Shown here: one piece after another, positions 8,629 to 17,333 of the stretch | Layout of the letters: each line of letters opens with the position of its first letter | Position numbering within the stretch: the stretch's first letter is position 1 | Assembly: GCA_030765455.1 (NCBI GenBank) | Contig: JAVCCM010000170.1 | Span: forward strand, 1-37,369 | DNA: 37,369 bases | Reading direction: 5' to 3' | DNA from: Candidatus Electryonea clarkiae | Lineage (GTDB): Bacteria; Electryoneota; Electryoneia; Electryoneales; Electryoneaceae | Translations under genes and position numbers: made by a program | The notes under the pieces: model-generated | Told to the model about the DNA's origin: nothing | Seen by the model: the letters and a program-made list of their open reading frames with translations, nothing else | The model's database searches: none

Positions 8629-8943
8629 TCAGCAATGCTTTTCGAAAAGTTCGACAAGTTTGGGTTTGTTAACCAAACCAATGACAGCATCAACTACTTT
8701 TCCACCGTTGAAGAAAAGAACCTGTGGTACCGACAGAACCCGGTAATTTTGAGCGATGCCCGGCGCTTCGCCTACATCAACTTTGCGTACTTTGATCCTG
8801 CCATCATATTCCACGGCAAGATCTTCCATAATTGGATCAAGCTTTTTGCACGGTCCGCACCATGTAGCTCCAAAATCAATTGCCACAGTGCCTTCTGCTT
8901 TCAGAACTTCTTCTTCAAAAGTGGCGTCTGTAATCTTTTCCAT
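8629..8943 (-). CDS. trxA: Thioredoxin
   Basis: This 104-residue protein is a classical cytosolic thioredoxin, the disulfide reductase that recycles peroxiredoxins, reductases and regulators. Active site ATWCGPCKKLDP (Cys29/Cys32), buried Asp in VAIDF, and the cis-Pro loop VLSVPQVLFF are all present. It ends in an unusual Cys (KHC). The ATG at 8943 is preceded by GAGGAG and gives the usual thioredoxin N-terminus; an in-frame start 36 bases upstream would add residues with no family match. It is the first gene of a minus-strand redox cluster with 8288-8602 and 7580-8107. Confidence 0.92.
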   Translation of the reverse strand: MEKITDATFEEEVLKAEGTVAIDFGATWCGPCKKLDPIMEDLAVEYDGRIKVRKVDVGEAPGIAQNYRVLSVPQVLFFNGGKVVDAVIGLVNKPKLVELFEKHC

Positions 8944-9192
8944 AATAATCTTACTCCTCGCAACAATTAGGGGTTCCAAACATATTACTCTACTTCAGAG
9001 TCAGCAATTATCGGGGTGAATGCCCGAAAAGAAAATGTAATATAGCATGCGCACAATCTTCTTACCAGTTCCAGTAACCTGATAGTTGCTCCAAAACACA
9101 ATCAAACCTGAAGAATTAATGGAATGAGAAACCGGATTGACCTGGAACGCAAAGTTGCCTTTTATTATGCATCTTTGATATCGGATTTATTG

Positions 9193-10896
9193 TCATTTCA
9201 TGGAATCATCGTAGGCGATTTTTCCAGCTATAATTGTATATTTAACCTGAGTCTGGAGAAGCTCAGCCGATTCTATTTCGAAGATATCTTTATCTAAAAT
9301 TGTAAAATCCGCAAGTTTCCCTGTTTCTATACTGCCCTTATACTTTTCTGCAAATTCGGCATAAGCAGCCTCAATGGTATATCCTTTGATCACTTCTTCT
9401 CTTGTCATTTTTTGCTCAGCATACCACCCGCCTTCAGGCCACCCTTTATGATCCTGCCTTGTTACAGCGGCATAAATCGACCATAGCGGGTTTGGCGATT
9501 CAACCGGCGCTTCTGAACCACATGCATAGTGCTCGGTGTTTGAAAGAATTGTGCGCCAGGCGTATGCCCTTTTAATCCTGTCTTTGCCGAGCCGATCCTC
9601 CGCCCAGTACATATCTGATGTTGCCTGGCTGGGAAAAATGGTCGGGATGACATTCATTTTTCCAATTCTCGCAAAATCCTTTTCAGCAAGTAGTTGGGCA
9701 TGTTCGAGACGTAACCTGTGGTCTTCAACCGGAACTTGAGATAAAACTTTCTCATAAATATCGAGCGCCAATTTGCTTCCTCTATCTCCGACTGCATATG
9801 CACATACCTGGAAACCAGCCTCAAGCGATCTCTTTACATGCCTTAACAGCGTATCTTCATTTGCCTCGATAAGACCGCAATGTCCGGGCTCATCATTATA
9901 TGGTTCAAATAATGCTGCTGCCCGGGAACCCATAGGACCATCCACGAACATTTTTACAGCTCGAAGCCTGAGAAAATCCCACGGTTCTCCGTAAGGACCG
10001 TTTTTGATATTCTCGGCTATCCATGAGCGATATTTACATTCTAAAACAGGGTAGATACGAAGTGTTAACTCCTTCTGTCTGTTCATTTCCTGCAAAAGAG
10101 CAAATTCATCAGGATCGACTCCAAAATTATGAATCCCGGTCAATCCCAACTCGAGACATTGTTCCATTCCTTTGGTCAGCCATAGCTTTCTTTGTTCCTC
10201 ACTGTATTCCGGAATCCTGGACTCAACCAACTTAACCGCGCTATTCAATAATATTCCGTTGGGGTATCCATATTTGTCCCGCAGAATTTTTCCACCAGGT
10301 GGATCGGGAGTAGATTTTCCTATCTCTGCAATACGGAGTGCGCGCTCATTTAACCATGCTGTCTGTCCGTCTATTCTCATCAGTATTACCGGGTTTACTG
10401 ACGGCAGATCAGCAAATGAAGGGAATTCCTGGTTTTCCCAATCATTTTGATCCCACCCTGAACCGGTAACCCATATATCTTTTTCTTCGCTCTCAAGGTC
10501 CTTTCGTAATTCAATTGCACGGCTTATAACTAATTTATAAATCTCCTCTTTTGATTTCGTCCCCTCCAGGTTCAACTGCATCGTGGAACGTCCCACATCC
10601 TCTAATCGTAAATGAACGTCAATAAATCCAGGAAAAACCGTTGCACCTTTAAGATCAATTTCACCTGTTTTGTCTGACCTGAATTTACTTAACCCATCCA
10701 TGCCACCAGCATAAATTATTTTCCCGTCCTTACAGGCAACAGCTTCAACAGTGGGCTGGCCAGGATTCATAGTGTATATCTTACCCCCATATAAAACCTT
10801 GTCGGCAGCTACGTCTCCACCCGTATTGCATGACATGAATACGAATGTTGATAGAACGTACAAGCTGATGATCATTTTCGGTTTTATTGCTCGCAT
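9193..10896 (-). CDS. Amidohydrolase-family (YtcJ-like) lipoprotein with altered metal ligands
   Basis: This 567-residue protein has a lipobox (FVFMSC, Cys23), so it is predicted to be a lipid-anchored envelope protein. The rest matches the amidohydrolase 3/YtcJ family, metal-dependent hydrolases of N-acyl or formyl groups: ADKVLYGGKIYTM, VFPGFIDVHLRL, MFVDGPMGSRAAALFEPYND, LEHAQLL, CGSEAPVESPNP and a C-terminal composite beta domain. Unusually, the HxH metal motif is HxR (His95, Arg97), the family HAIGDR is YAVGDR, and GSD is GSE. These substitutions hit metal-ligand positions, so activity is doubtful or the metal site is altered. The ATG at 10896 has AGGAG upstream. It is the last gene of the cytochrome operon, 44 bases after the 19-haem gene. 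Confidence 0.8.
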   Translation of the reverse strand: MRAIKPKMIISLYVLSTFVFMSCNTGGDVAADKVLYGGKIYTMNPGQPTVEAVACKDGKIIYAGGMDGLSKFRSDKTGEIDLKGATVFPGFIDVHLRLEDVGRSTMQLNLEGTKSKEEIYKLVISRAIELRKDLESEEKDIWVTGSGWDQNDWENQEFPSFADLPSVNPVILMRIDGQTAWLNERALRIAEIGKSTPDPPGGKILRDKYGYPNGILLNSAVKLVESRIPEYSEEQRKLWLTKGMEQCLELGLTGIHNFGVDPDEFALLQEMNRQKELTLRIYPVLECKYRSWIAENIKNGPYGEPWDFLRLRAVKMFVDGPMGSRAAALFEPYNDEPGHCGLIEANEDTLLRHVKRSLEAGFQVCAYAVGDRGSKLALDIYEKVLSQVPVEDHRLRLEHAQLLAEKDFARIGKMNVIPTIFPSQATSDMYWAEDRLGKDRIKRAYAWRTILSNTEHYACGSEAPVESPNPLWSIYAAVTRQDHKGWPEGGWYAEQKMTREEVIKGYTIEAAYAEFAEKYKGSIETGKLADFTILDKDIFEIESAELLQTQVKYTIIAGKIAYDDSMK

Positions 10897-10940
10897 ATTA
10901 TTTCTCCTGACTTGGGATAGAAACCACGCCAAACCCCTGG

Positions 10941-13526
10941 TTATTCCTCTTCATCTACTCCAGGAAGCTGTTCCGGATATTGTCCGGTATCTTCCGGTTC
11001 TCTTCCATGATGATGTTCCCACTCATCTTTGGGCATTCTCCCGGTAATCCAAATCCAGCTCATGGGATATTCCTTCGGGAGGATAATCACGAAGAAGAAA
11101 TGCCAGATAATTATTGCTGAAACTGCCAGAATCGCTTCATAGAAGTGAATGGTTTCGCTGACACGCACCAGCCATGCAGGGAAATAATTGGTAGCGATAT
11201 CCGGGTAAAGTAATACTACTCCAGTTATAGCCATTACGACGGTTCCCCAGATCAAAGCCCAGTATTCAGCTTTCTGGGTATAGTCATACATCCCGAAAAC
11301 GGTTCGTTTTTTAGTCAGCCCAAGATAGAATGAGACATTTGTAATCGCTTCCTTCGCATCTCGCATCTTGGGGAAAATTGCTTTAAGCAGCATTCGTCCC
11401 CGGTTAGTAGCAACAAGATAGTATGCATGGTAGAACGATGCTCCGACCATAATCGCCGCCATGATCCTGTGTATAAGACGACGGATCTCCTCATTCATTC
11501 CGATATTCTGCAAGAGTACAGCCCACCATGCATCCGGGAACCGCAGGGCGAAACCGGTCACAGCCAGGACAGTGAATGATATGGTCAGGATCATATGCTG
11601 CCAGGTTTCGTTTTTCGTCATACGTTTAATTGCGGGTTTATCTTTTGTTTTCCGGTAATGAATCCTCATTTCATAGATGAAAATAACAAGATTGTGAACG
11701 AACATTCCGCCGAGTACACCACCAATTAACCATAAATAAATAATTCTTACCCAGTCATGGATCATCATTTTTCCACGTGCGAGTATATGAGTATAGCTTG
11801 CGGCAAATTTGGGATTCGAGTTCTCATGGCACCGTCCGCAGGTAGCGACAACATTATCAGGATGTATTGAAGATTCAGGATCCAACCTGCTGCCGATGGA
11901 ATGTGTATTATGACAATCCTCACAGCTTGCGACTGTTTTTCCGCCGCGTCCAATCGCCCAACCATGGTAACTGTCCTGGTAACTTTCAATCACTGCTTCC
12001 GGTAATCCATAACGCGCCGCCATCTCAGGATCGGAATGACATTTTCCACAAGTTTCATCCGCCTGATTAGATGGGTTTACTGCTGATCTCGGATCATCTG
12101 TAGCATAAATAAGATGTTCATCATGGCAGTCTGTGCAGGACGGGCTATCTGTAATACCATGCGCTAATGCCCTGCCATGGACAGATTGTTTATATTCTTC
12201 AGCAATTTTCAGGTGGCATTGTCCGCAAGTATTAGCAAGGTTTATTTTGTTGATTTTACTTTCATGATTCGATGCCGATTGAAGCAGATGACTACCGTGG
12301 CAATCTGAGCAAACTGCCGTAGCTTTTCCTTCTTTCCACCCTGCACCATGAATGGACTCCTCATAATTTGGTAAGCTGATGGGCAATCTAACATAATCTG
12401 CCGTTATGACAGTTTCATTGGTATGGCAGTTTCCGCAGGTATTTGGAATATTGAAATGATTGACCGGACTATCCGGATCGGCTGGTGGCAAAATATGATG
12501 CCCTTCATGGCAGTCCGCACAAGTTGCGGCAATCTCATCTCCGTGAAGTCGTGCCAGGCGGTGTACGCTTGTCCGGTACTCTTTTTCTGAATCCTCATGA
12601 CACCTGCCACAACCAAAATCCTCTACTTCATTTGCATCCATCACCTGGTGAGTACGATGGCATGAAAGACAATTCATCGTTCCAGCAAGGAAGAGACCTT
12701 CATGTACCGATCCATCAAATTTTTCTTTTGTTCCGGGGTGGCAGTTAGCACATGCTTCAATTGTTCCCTTGTCAAGATGTGGTCTATGGGTCGCGTGAAT
12801 ATCGTGACAGGCTGCGCAGGACATCACGCCATTTACCGCTTCTCCACCCATGTGTCCACTACGATGTACTTCTTCCATTGAGCCTTGATGGCAGCTTTCG
12901 CAAAGGTTGTTTACTGCGCCGGTAGAAGGTGGATATGCAGCGCTATGGGTCGGATGGCAGCCAATACAACCTGGACTGGCTTTCCCTTTTTGAGCTGCTG
13001 ACGCATGAACGCTTCCATCGTAATTTAACGCCTCTTTTTTATGGCATTGCTGACAGGCTGATTCAGCTGTGCGTTGGTTGAGAGAATGAATGGTATGAGG
13101 GTTGCCTGCCAGTCCATGACAGGCAGAACAAGAAGGTGATCCCGCAACTCCCTGACTGTGGGCTACATCGTGAAAACTCCCTTTGAAACTTGCTGATGCA
13201 TCGTCATGACAGGAAGAACAATCAACAGGGCGATATACTGTAAAATGTGGAATATCCTCATAATCACCAGGTTGCTCATGGCAATCAATACAGTCAAAGT
13301 CACCGTGAATACTAGATTTGAATGCCTTCTCATCTACTCCTACAAGATGACCGTCTTCAGCTTCCAGTTCGAGGTCTGCATGACAACCGAAACAATCATC
13401 AGTACTCTGTGCAAATGATAAATTGATATAATTTAATGATATGAAAACAATAAAAATGAATGCTGAAGTAAGTTTTGCACGAAGAAAAACATAATTTATC
13501 GCTGGAATTTGTTTTTGACAGTACAT
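10941..13526 (-). CDS. 19-haem cytochrome c fused to a cytochrome b-type membrane domain
   Basis: This 861-residue protein begins with a signal peptide (AFIFIVFISLNYINLSFA) followed by about 580 residues holding 19 CXXCH motifs (first CFGCH, last CGRCH), with many extra distal His residues. After this come about five membrane helices (residues about 610-830) with His residues in HMILT, HRIMAAIM, HAYYL and IIIWHFF, the pattern of HydC/FdnI/NarI-type b-haem subunits. The general design is like CbcL of Geobacter (multihaem c plus HydC-like b domain), an inner-membrane quinol oxidase for extracellular electron transfer, but with about twice the haems. It probably moves electrons between the quinone pool and periplasmic or outer-surface cytochromes. 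Its partners are the two multihaem lipoproteins upstream. The start at 13526 has only a weak AAAGA site. Confidence 0.88.
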   Translation of the reverse strand: MYCQKQIPAINYVFLRAKLTSAFIFIVFISLNYINLSFAQSTDDCFGCHADLELEAEDGHLVGVDEKAFKSSIHGDFDCIDCHEQPGDYEDIPHFTVYRPVDCSSCHDDASASFKGSFHDVAHSQGVAGSPSCSACHGLAGNPHTIHSLNQRTAESACQQCHKKEALNYDGSVHASAAQKGKASPGCIGCHPTHSAAYPPSTGAVNNLCESCHQGSMEEVHRSGHMGGEAVNGVMSCAACHDIHATHRPHLDKGTIEACANCHPGTKEKFDGSVHEGLFLAGTMNCLSCHRTHQVMDANEVEDFGCGRCHEDSEKEYRTSVHRLARLHGDEIAATCADCHEGHHILPPADPDSPVNHFNIPNTCGNCHTNETVITADYVRLPISLPNYEESIHGAGWKEGKATAVCSDCHGSHLLQSASNHESKINKINLANTCGQCHLKIAEEYKQSVHGRALAHGITDSPSCTDCHDEHLIYATDDPRSAVNPSNQADETCGKCHSDPEMAARYGLPEAVIESYQDSYHGWAIGRGGKTVASCEDCHNTHSIGSRLDPESSIHPDNVVATCGRCHENSNPKFAASYTHILARGKMMIHDWVRIIYLWLIGGVLGGMFVHNLVIFIYEMRIHYRKTKDKPAIKRMTKNETWQHMILTISFTVLAVTGFALRFPDAWWAVLLQNIGMNEEIRRLIHRIMAAIMVGASFYHAYYLVATNRGRMLLKAIFPKMRDAKEAITNVSFYLGLTKKRTVFGMYDYTQKAEYWALIWGTVVMAITGVVLLYPDIATNYFPAWLVRVSETIHFYEAILAVSAIIIWHFFFVIILPKEYPMSWIWITGRMPKDEWEHHHGREPEDTGQYPEQLPGVDEEE

Positions 13527-13668
13527 CTTTCTTTATGAACCTTTCCTCACAAAACTTAAGGGGATAGACAAGACAAATAGGATTTTCTTCACTTATGACA
13601 ACAGAATCTTTGCACCAGAAAAACACCAAAAAGCTACACCTGCATATTTGATAATAACAAACATATGC

Positions 13669-13760
13669 CGTCATTGCGAACGCAATGAAGCAATCTCCGG
13701 AGTTGTCATACACTTTATAATTAGGAGATTGCCTCATCGCTTCGCTTCCTAGCAATGACG
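13669..13760. repeat. Dispersed hairpin repeat of the CGTCATTGC...GCAATGACG type
   Basis: The left end starts CGTCATTGCGAACGCAATGA and runs to GCAATCTCC; the right end is GGAGATTGC...TAGCAATGACG, the imperfect reverse complement. This is the well-known small inverted-repeat element found between genes in many bacteria, often carrying GAAGCAATCTCC. It sits inside the operon between the rhodanese and 19-haem genes, where it could change transcript stability or dampen downstream expression. Confidence 0.7.
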
Positions 13761-13773
13761 CCAGGTAATATAT

Positions 13774-14817
13774 TTATTCACCAAATGCAATGGGATAATC
13801 TGTGTCAGGTGCATGGTACCATGTTCCGTCCTTGTAAAGATCTGGACTATCATCATAAGACTGAATACCGTTAATACCGTTTTTCATGCTATATGCATCA
13901 TATCCCAGAAGGTTGAGATATACTGTAATCTGGCTTGAAGTCTGACCTGTCCAGCAATATACTACTATCTGCTGGTCGGTGGGCAATTCATCCAGTGCAT
14001 CCAACCCAAGGGATTTATATTCCGGCACAGAACTATCAAACATGACGGCTCCAGGGATATGACCGATATCATAATAAGTCGGGGGCCAGTAGTTCATAAT
14101 ATAAAGATCATTCGTTGCATCACCATCATTGACATTAGCGAAAACATCTGTTGAACTGATAGTTTTCAGACCGTCTTCGAAATAAGTGTCAATCAAGGAG
14201 GTCATCAGAACTGCAGCATCTTCCTCTTCCGATTCTACCATTGGGTAGTCATATGTGCTTGATGCATTTGATTCAGTTTCAAGATCCCAGCCACCTGCTG
14301 TAAGTCCAGACCATTTACCCAGGTTGATACTATCCTGGCTTGTCCAACCACACATCCCCCATTTCAGGTTCCAGGCATCATATCCCAGCAATCTGAGTGC
14401 AGAAGTTGCCTGTGAGGCTGTCTGACCTGAATAGCATACGTTGACCACTTTGGCGCCTGCAGGGATCTCATCAAGATTATCCATCAGGTCGGCAATCGCC
14501 CAGTTTACAAGCGTAGCATTAGAACCTGTTACAGCATCAATATCCATATGACCTACATTTGCATAATGATCGGCTGAACGATAATCAATGACAAACAGCT
14601 CAACTCCGTTACCCATGTCAGCATAAAGCGCATCACCGGTGATGTTCTTGGTACCGGCACCAAAATAGGCAGATCCGGTAGTAACAAAATCTTCAAAATA
14701 GTCTGTTGTACTTGGACCGGCAGGACCGTTGTCATCGTCATCATCGGAACAACCAACCATCATCCCAAGCGTCAATGCCATAATCAGCATCCAGATTAAA
14801 CTTTTCAATAACTTCAT
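13774..14817 (-). CDS. Tandem-rhodanese lipoprotein
   Basis: This 347-residue protein has a lipobox (MMVGC, Cys23) followed by an acidic linker (SDDDDDN), so it is an envelope lipoprotein. Two rhodanese-like domains follow, about residues 40-185 and 215-345. The first ends with KVVNVCYSGQTASQA and the second with IVVYCWTGQTSSQI; each supplies the catalytic-loop Cys (CYSGQT, CWTGQT), so both may be active sulfurtransferases or carry persulfides. An AGGAG site precedes the ATG at 14817. It lies 84 bases after the UGA-containing cytochrome. Rhodaneses beside multihaem cytochromes hint at sulfur-compound respiration (polysulfide, thiosulfate or tetrathionate), but the substrate is unproven. Confidence 0.85.
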   Translation of the reverse strand: MKLLKSLIWMLIMALTLGMMVGCSDDDDDNGPAGPSTTDYFEDFVTTGSAYFGAGTKNITGDALYADMGNGVELFVIDYRSADHYANVGHMDIDAVTGSNATLVNWAIADLMDNLDEIPAGAKVVNVCYSGQTASQATSALRLLGYDAWNLKWGMCGWTSQDSINLGKWSGLTAGGWDLETESNASSTYDYPMVESEEEDAAVLMTSLIDTYFEDGLKTISSTDVFANVNDGDATNDLYIMNYWPPTYYDIGHIPGAVMFDSSVPEYKSLGLDALDELPTDQQIVVYCWTGQTSSQITVYLNLLGYDAYSMKNGINGIQSYDDSPDLYKDGTWYHAPDTDYPIAFGE

Positions 14818-14901
14818 GTTTCTTTCTCCTTTTGTCAACTTTTCAAGTTGAATTATTGTTTGGTTTTTTATGCTTTTTAGTTTTCTTTTTTCGATTCCCT
14901 G

Positions 14902-16290
14902 CTACCATCCCATTGGATTTCCGTTGGGAACTATGAGATCAGCATTAGCAGTTGCTTCACGTGTACTCATAGAATCCAAATCAGACTGCCTGAGAAACCA
15001 CCCATCTTCATCCGGTGTACTATGACAGGCATTAAAGCAGCTAACGCCGCCTGTAGTATCTGTTCTTGCCGTGTGAATCTGAATGTTATGAGGGCTGGTG
15101 TATTTCCAGGTCGGTAATGCCTCATAATCTGCAAGGTCAGCTATCCCCCAGGGATCAAAGGTATCTTCAGCGATTGGAATATGCCGCAACAATACATATT
15201 CATAATCACGCAGTTCAGGAAGTGGGTTTTTTCCTATCTTATATTTTATATATGAGGGCTCACTAATTCCTTCGCCGCCTACATGACAAGAATTGCAGTT
15301 TTTGTAATCCTGGCTATGGCATATTTGACACTGCAATTTATCCGTGTGATGATCGTGCCATTCGTTCTCACCCTCTACTATTACATGACAGTCTTCGCAT
15401 CTTGGCATATCTGAACTGTGATAACGGCTCTCGTATTCTGTTCCATTGCCATGCATCTCCCTGCCTGAGTGACACGAAATGCAATTCATGCCACCTGGGA
15501 CATAATGCGCATCAGCAGCATAACCGCTTCTCGATCCGGAATACTCTTCTCCAATCCTTGAGCCGTGGCAGGACATGCAATTGTCCGACTGGCTTGGAGT
15601 TGGCAGGAATCGGTGCCCCTGGATTAATCCACCTTTTACACTATTCGGGAAACTTATATGACATTGACCGCATGTTGTATGACAGGTTCCACATTCATTT
15701 TTAAATTCCGTTTCAAGATGATGATCACTCTCCAATGATAATCCTGAACGCGCCTCAAAGAATGTTTTGTATCCCCTGAAACTTGAGTGGAGACTGGTGG
15801 CTGAGTTAATTACTTCTTCTCCATGGCATCTTCCGCAAGCATCCTCTGCATTAGCAGAAGGATCAGAGACCATACCACTATGCGATGATGTCATTACCAG
15901 GCTATCGGTTGCAAGTGAATCCGAAACTACCAGTCCATCTGTCCCGCCATGACAGGCAGTGCAGCCGATAGAACCATGAAGACTGTTTATAAACAGTGTC
16001 CCGCCGCTATTCTGTGATGATACATCTATGTAAACTTTTTCCCACGCTTCCAGCGCAGGCGGTGCACCGCCTCAGCCTTCGCCCGAGCTGCCGCCGGATT
16101 CTACTGGAACAGCGAGATATTCCAATTTCTCTGCATCGATATGGCAGCCGTAACATCCGGTTTCAGTCACAATGCTTCCATCACCCGGATCGTTGGAGAT
16201 TGCATTATTATCTTCTGCACAGCCAATGAATAAAGCTGCTATGGCTGACAAAACTATCGTGTAAAACAAAACTTTCTTCAATAAACTCAT
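14902..16290 (-). CDS. Multihaem c-type lipoprotein with in-frame UGA (candidate selenoprotein)
   Basis: Read straight through one TGA (codon 73, 16072-16074), this frame gives a 462-residue protein with no other stop. It has a lipobox (ALFIGC, Cys24), a first CYGCH at residues 46-50, the UGA in SGEG-UGA-GGAPPALEAW, then CTACH, CGRCH, CGTCH, CGQCH, CMSCH, CISCH, CEDCH, CQICH and CNSCH, and finally CFNACH (CX3CH). That makes ten canonical haem sites plus one unusual. Coding continues on both sides of the UGA in the same frame, and a SECIS-like hairpin follows (16041-16059). A selenocysteine is the best explanation; a nonsense mutation or sequence error is possible. No SD-based internal start suits the downstream half, which lacks a signal peptide on its own. 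It lies 59 bases after the 9-haem lipoprotein. Confidence 0.7.
16041..16059 (-). promoter_or_regulatory. SECIS-like hairpin downstream of the in-frame UGA
   Basis: The RNA (minus strand) can form CCUGCGC / GCGUGGG, seven pairs including two G-U, closing a five-base loop UGGAA. The loop begins 20 bases after the UGA. Bacterial SECIS elements have a short apical loop with an early G, 16-37 bases from the UGA, which this fits. A competing perfect palindrome GGCGGTGCACCGCC starts directly after the UGA and shares only the two outer pairs. Confidence 0.5.
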
Positions 16291-16349
16291 AACCTTATCT
16301 CACATAAAATGTATCAACAGTGCAATATCAATCTTATTCAATTAGTGCG

Positions 16350-17318
16350 TTAATCAATTTCAATCCGGCCATTCAAATGCAGTTCCGGAGAAATAATATT
16401 ACCATCTAAATCCATCACCCGGCTGTGGCATTCTCCGCAATTTTCTGATTGTGTGTTGCAGAGATCAGTTGGATAATCATGGCAGCTATTACACTCATTC
16501 CAACTCCCATTGACTTCAGTCCAGATTGGATTGGATTCACCGTGACAATACACTGAACATGTCAATTCGTTATTATCATAGTTTGGATCGACAGAATCAG
16601 CAGCAGCAAGCTCACTGAATATTACCTCTGCCCCGGGTGTAGCGGAATCAAGATGTCCTTCCGATGTCAGCCCTGAAGGAACCGTGTGACAGGATGTACA
16701 TGTTACCGGAAGAAAATTACCGCTTGGAGCCCGAAGATGCGTTTGATGAGCACCCACACCCCTGTTTGTAGTTTGTATTTCTCCTTGCAGATCGGATGGA
16801 GGCGCCCATTTATAGGGCAAATCCATTCCACCACCGAAATTTCCATGACAGGTGTTGCAGGCTTCCGCTCCGCCAAGCTCACTGTTATGACATGATGAAC
16901 TGCTGCATGATCCGCCAAAATTAACCTGAGAAGATGTGTTACTATTAAGATGACAATTGTAACAACTTGTAAAATCCCACCGAGATCCCCTGAGATATTC
17001 GTCATGTCCTGTGGATTGCCCAAATCCCACCAAGTGATTATTCCTGGCATGGCATTCATAACAAGAACGAATCAAACTGCCGCCTGTACCAACCGGCGAG
17101 CCGTGAAGATCATCGCCATGACATTCAATACACTCACCGAAATTATACCCTGTGCTTGCAAGGTAAACAGAATGTTCATCTTCTGATTCAAAGCTATGCA
17201 CTCCGCTCGTTTCAAGTTGAAAATCCACGTTTTTCTCTACAGCACAACCAATCAGGATAAGAAACACCAGAGGGAAAATAATGATTACTGCTATTTGCAT
17301 ATATTTTTTATAATTCAT
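16350..17318 (-). CDS. Multihaem c-type lipoprotein, nine haem-binding-like motifs
   Basis: This 322-residue protein begins with a lipobox (FLILIGC) and so should be a lipid-anchored envelope cytochrome. Haem motifs are CIECH, CYECH, CYNCH, CSSSSCH (CX4CH), CNTCH, CTSCH, CSVYCH (CX3CH), CNSCH and CGECH, i.e. seven canonical and two wider ones. The paired CX4CH...CXXCH and CXVYCH...CXXCH arrangement resembles the Geobacter-type CxxxxCH/CXXCH repeat family. It probably passes electrons between the 19-haem membrane protein and the neighbouring lipoprotein. The next gene starts 59 bases later. The start codon at 17318 lacks an obvious SD, but is fixed by the lipobox; ATG at 17300 is a second choice. 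Confidence 0.85.
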   Translation of the reverse strand: MNYKKYMQIAVIIIFPLVFLILIGCAVEKNVDFQLETSGVHSFESEDEHSVYLASTGYNFGECIECHGDDLHGSPVGTGGSLIRSCYECHARNNHLVGFGQSTGHDEYLRGSRWDFTSCYNCHLNSNTSSQVNFGGSCSSSSCHNSELGGAEACNTCHGNFGGGMDLPYKWAPPSDLQGEIQTTNRGVGAHQTHLRAPSGNFLPVTCTSCHTVPSGLTSEGHLDSATPGAEVIFSELAAADSVDPNYDNNELTCSVYCHGESNPIWTEVNGSWNECNSCHDYPTDLCNTQSENCGECHSRVMDLDGNIISPELHLNGRIEID

Positions 17319-17333
17319 AGACAGTTATCGCAA

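Noticed and set aside
14902..15894. The region after the UGA as an independent gene starting at an ATG
   Set aside because: It would lack a signal peptide and RBS, and coding with a CTACH motif extends upstream of that ATG right up to the UGA.
16060..16071. Perfect palindrome GGCGGTGCACCGCC right after the UGA as the SECIS itself
   Set aside because: Its loop would lie only about six bases from the UGA, too near for a bacterial SECIS. The downstream hairpin with loop UGGAA fits better.
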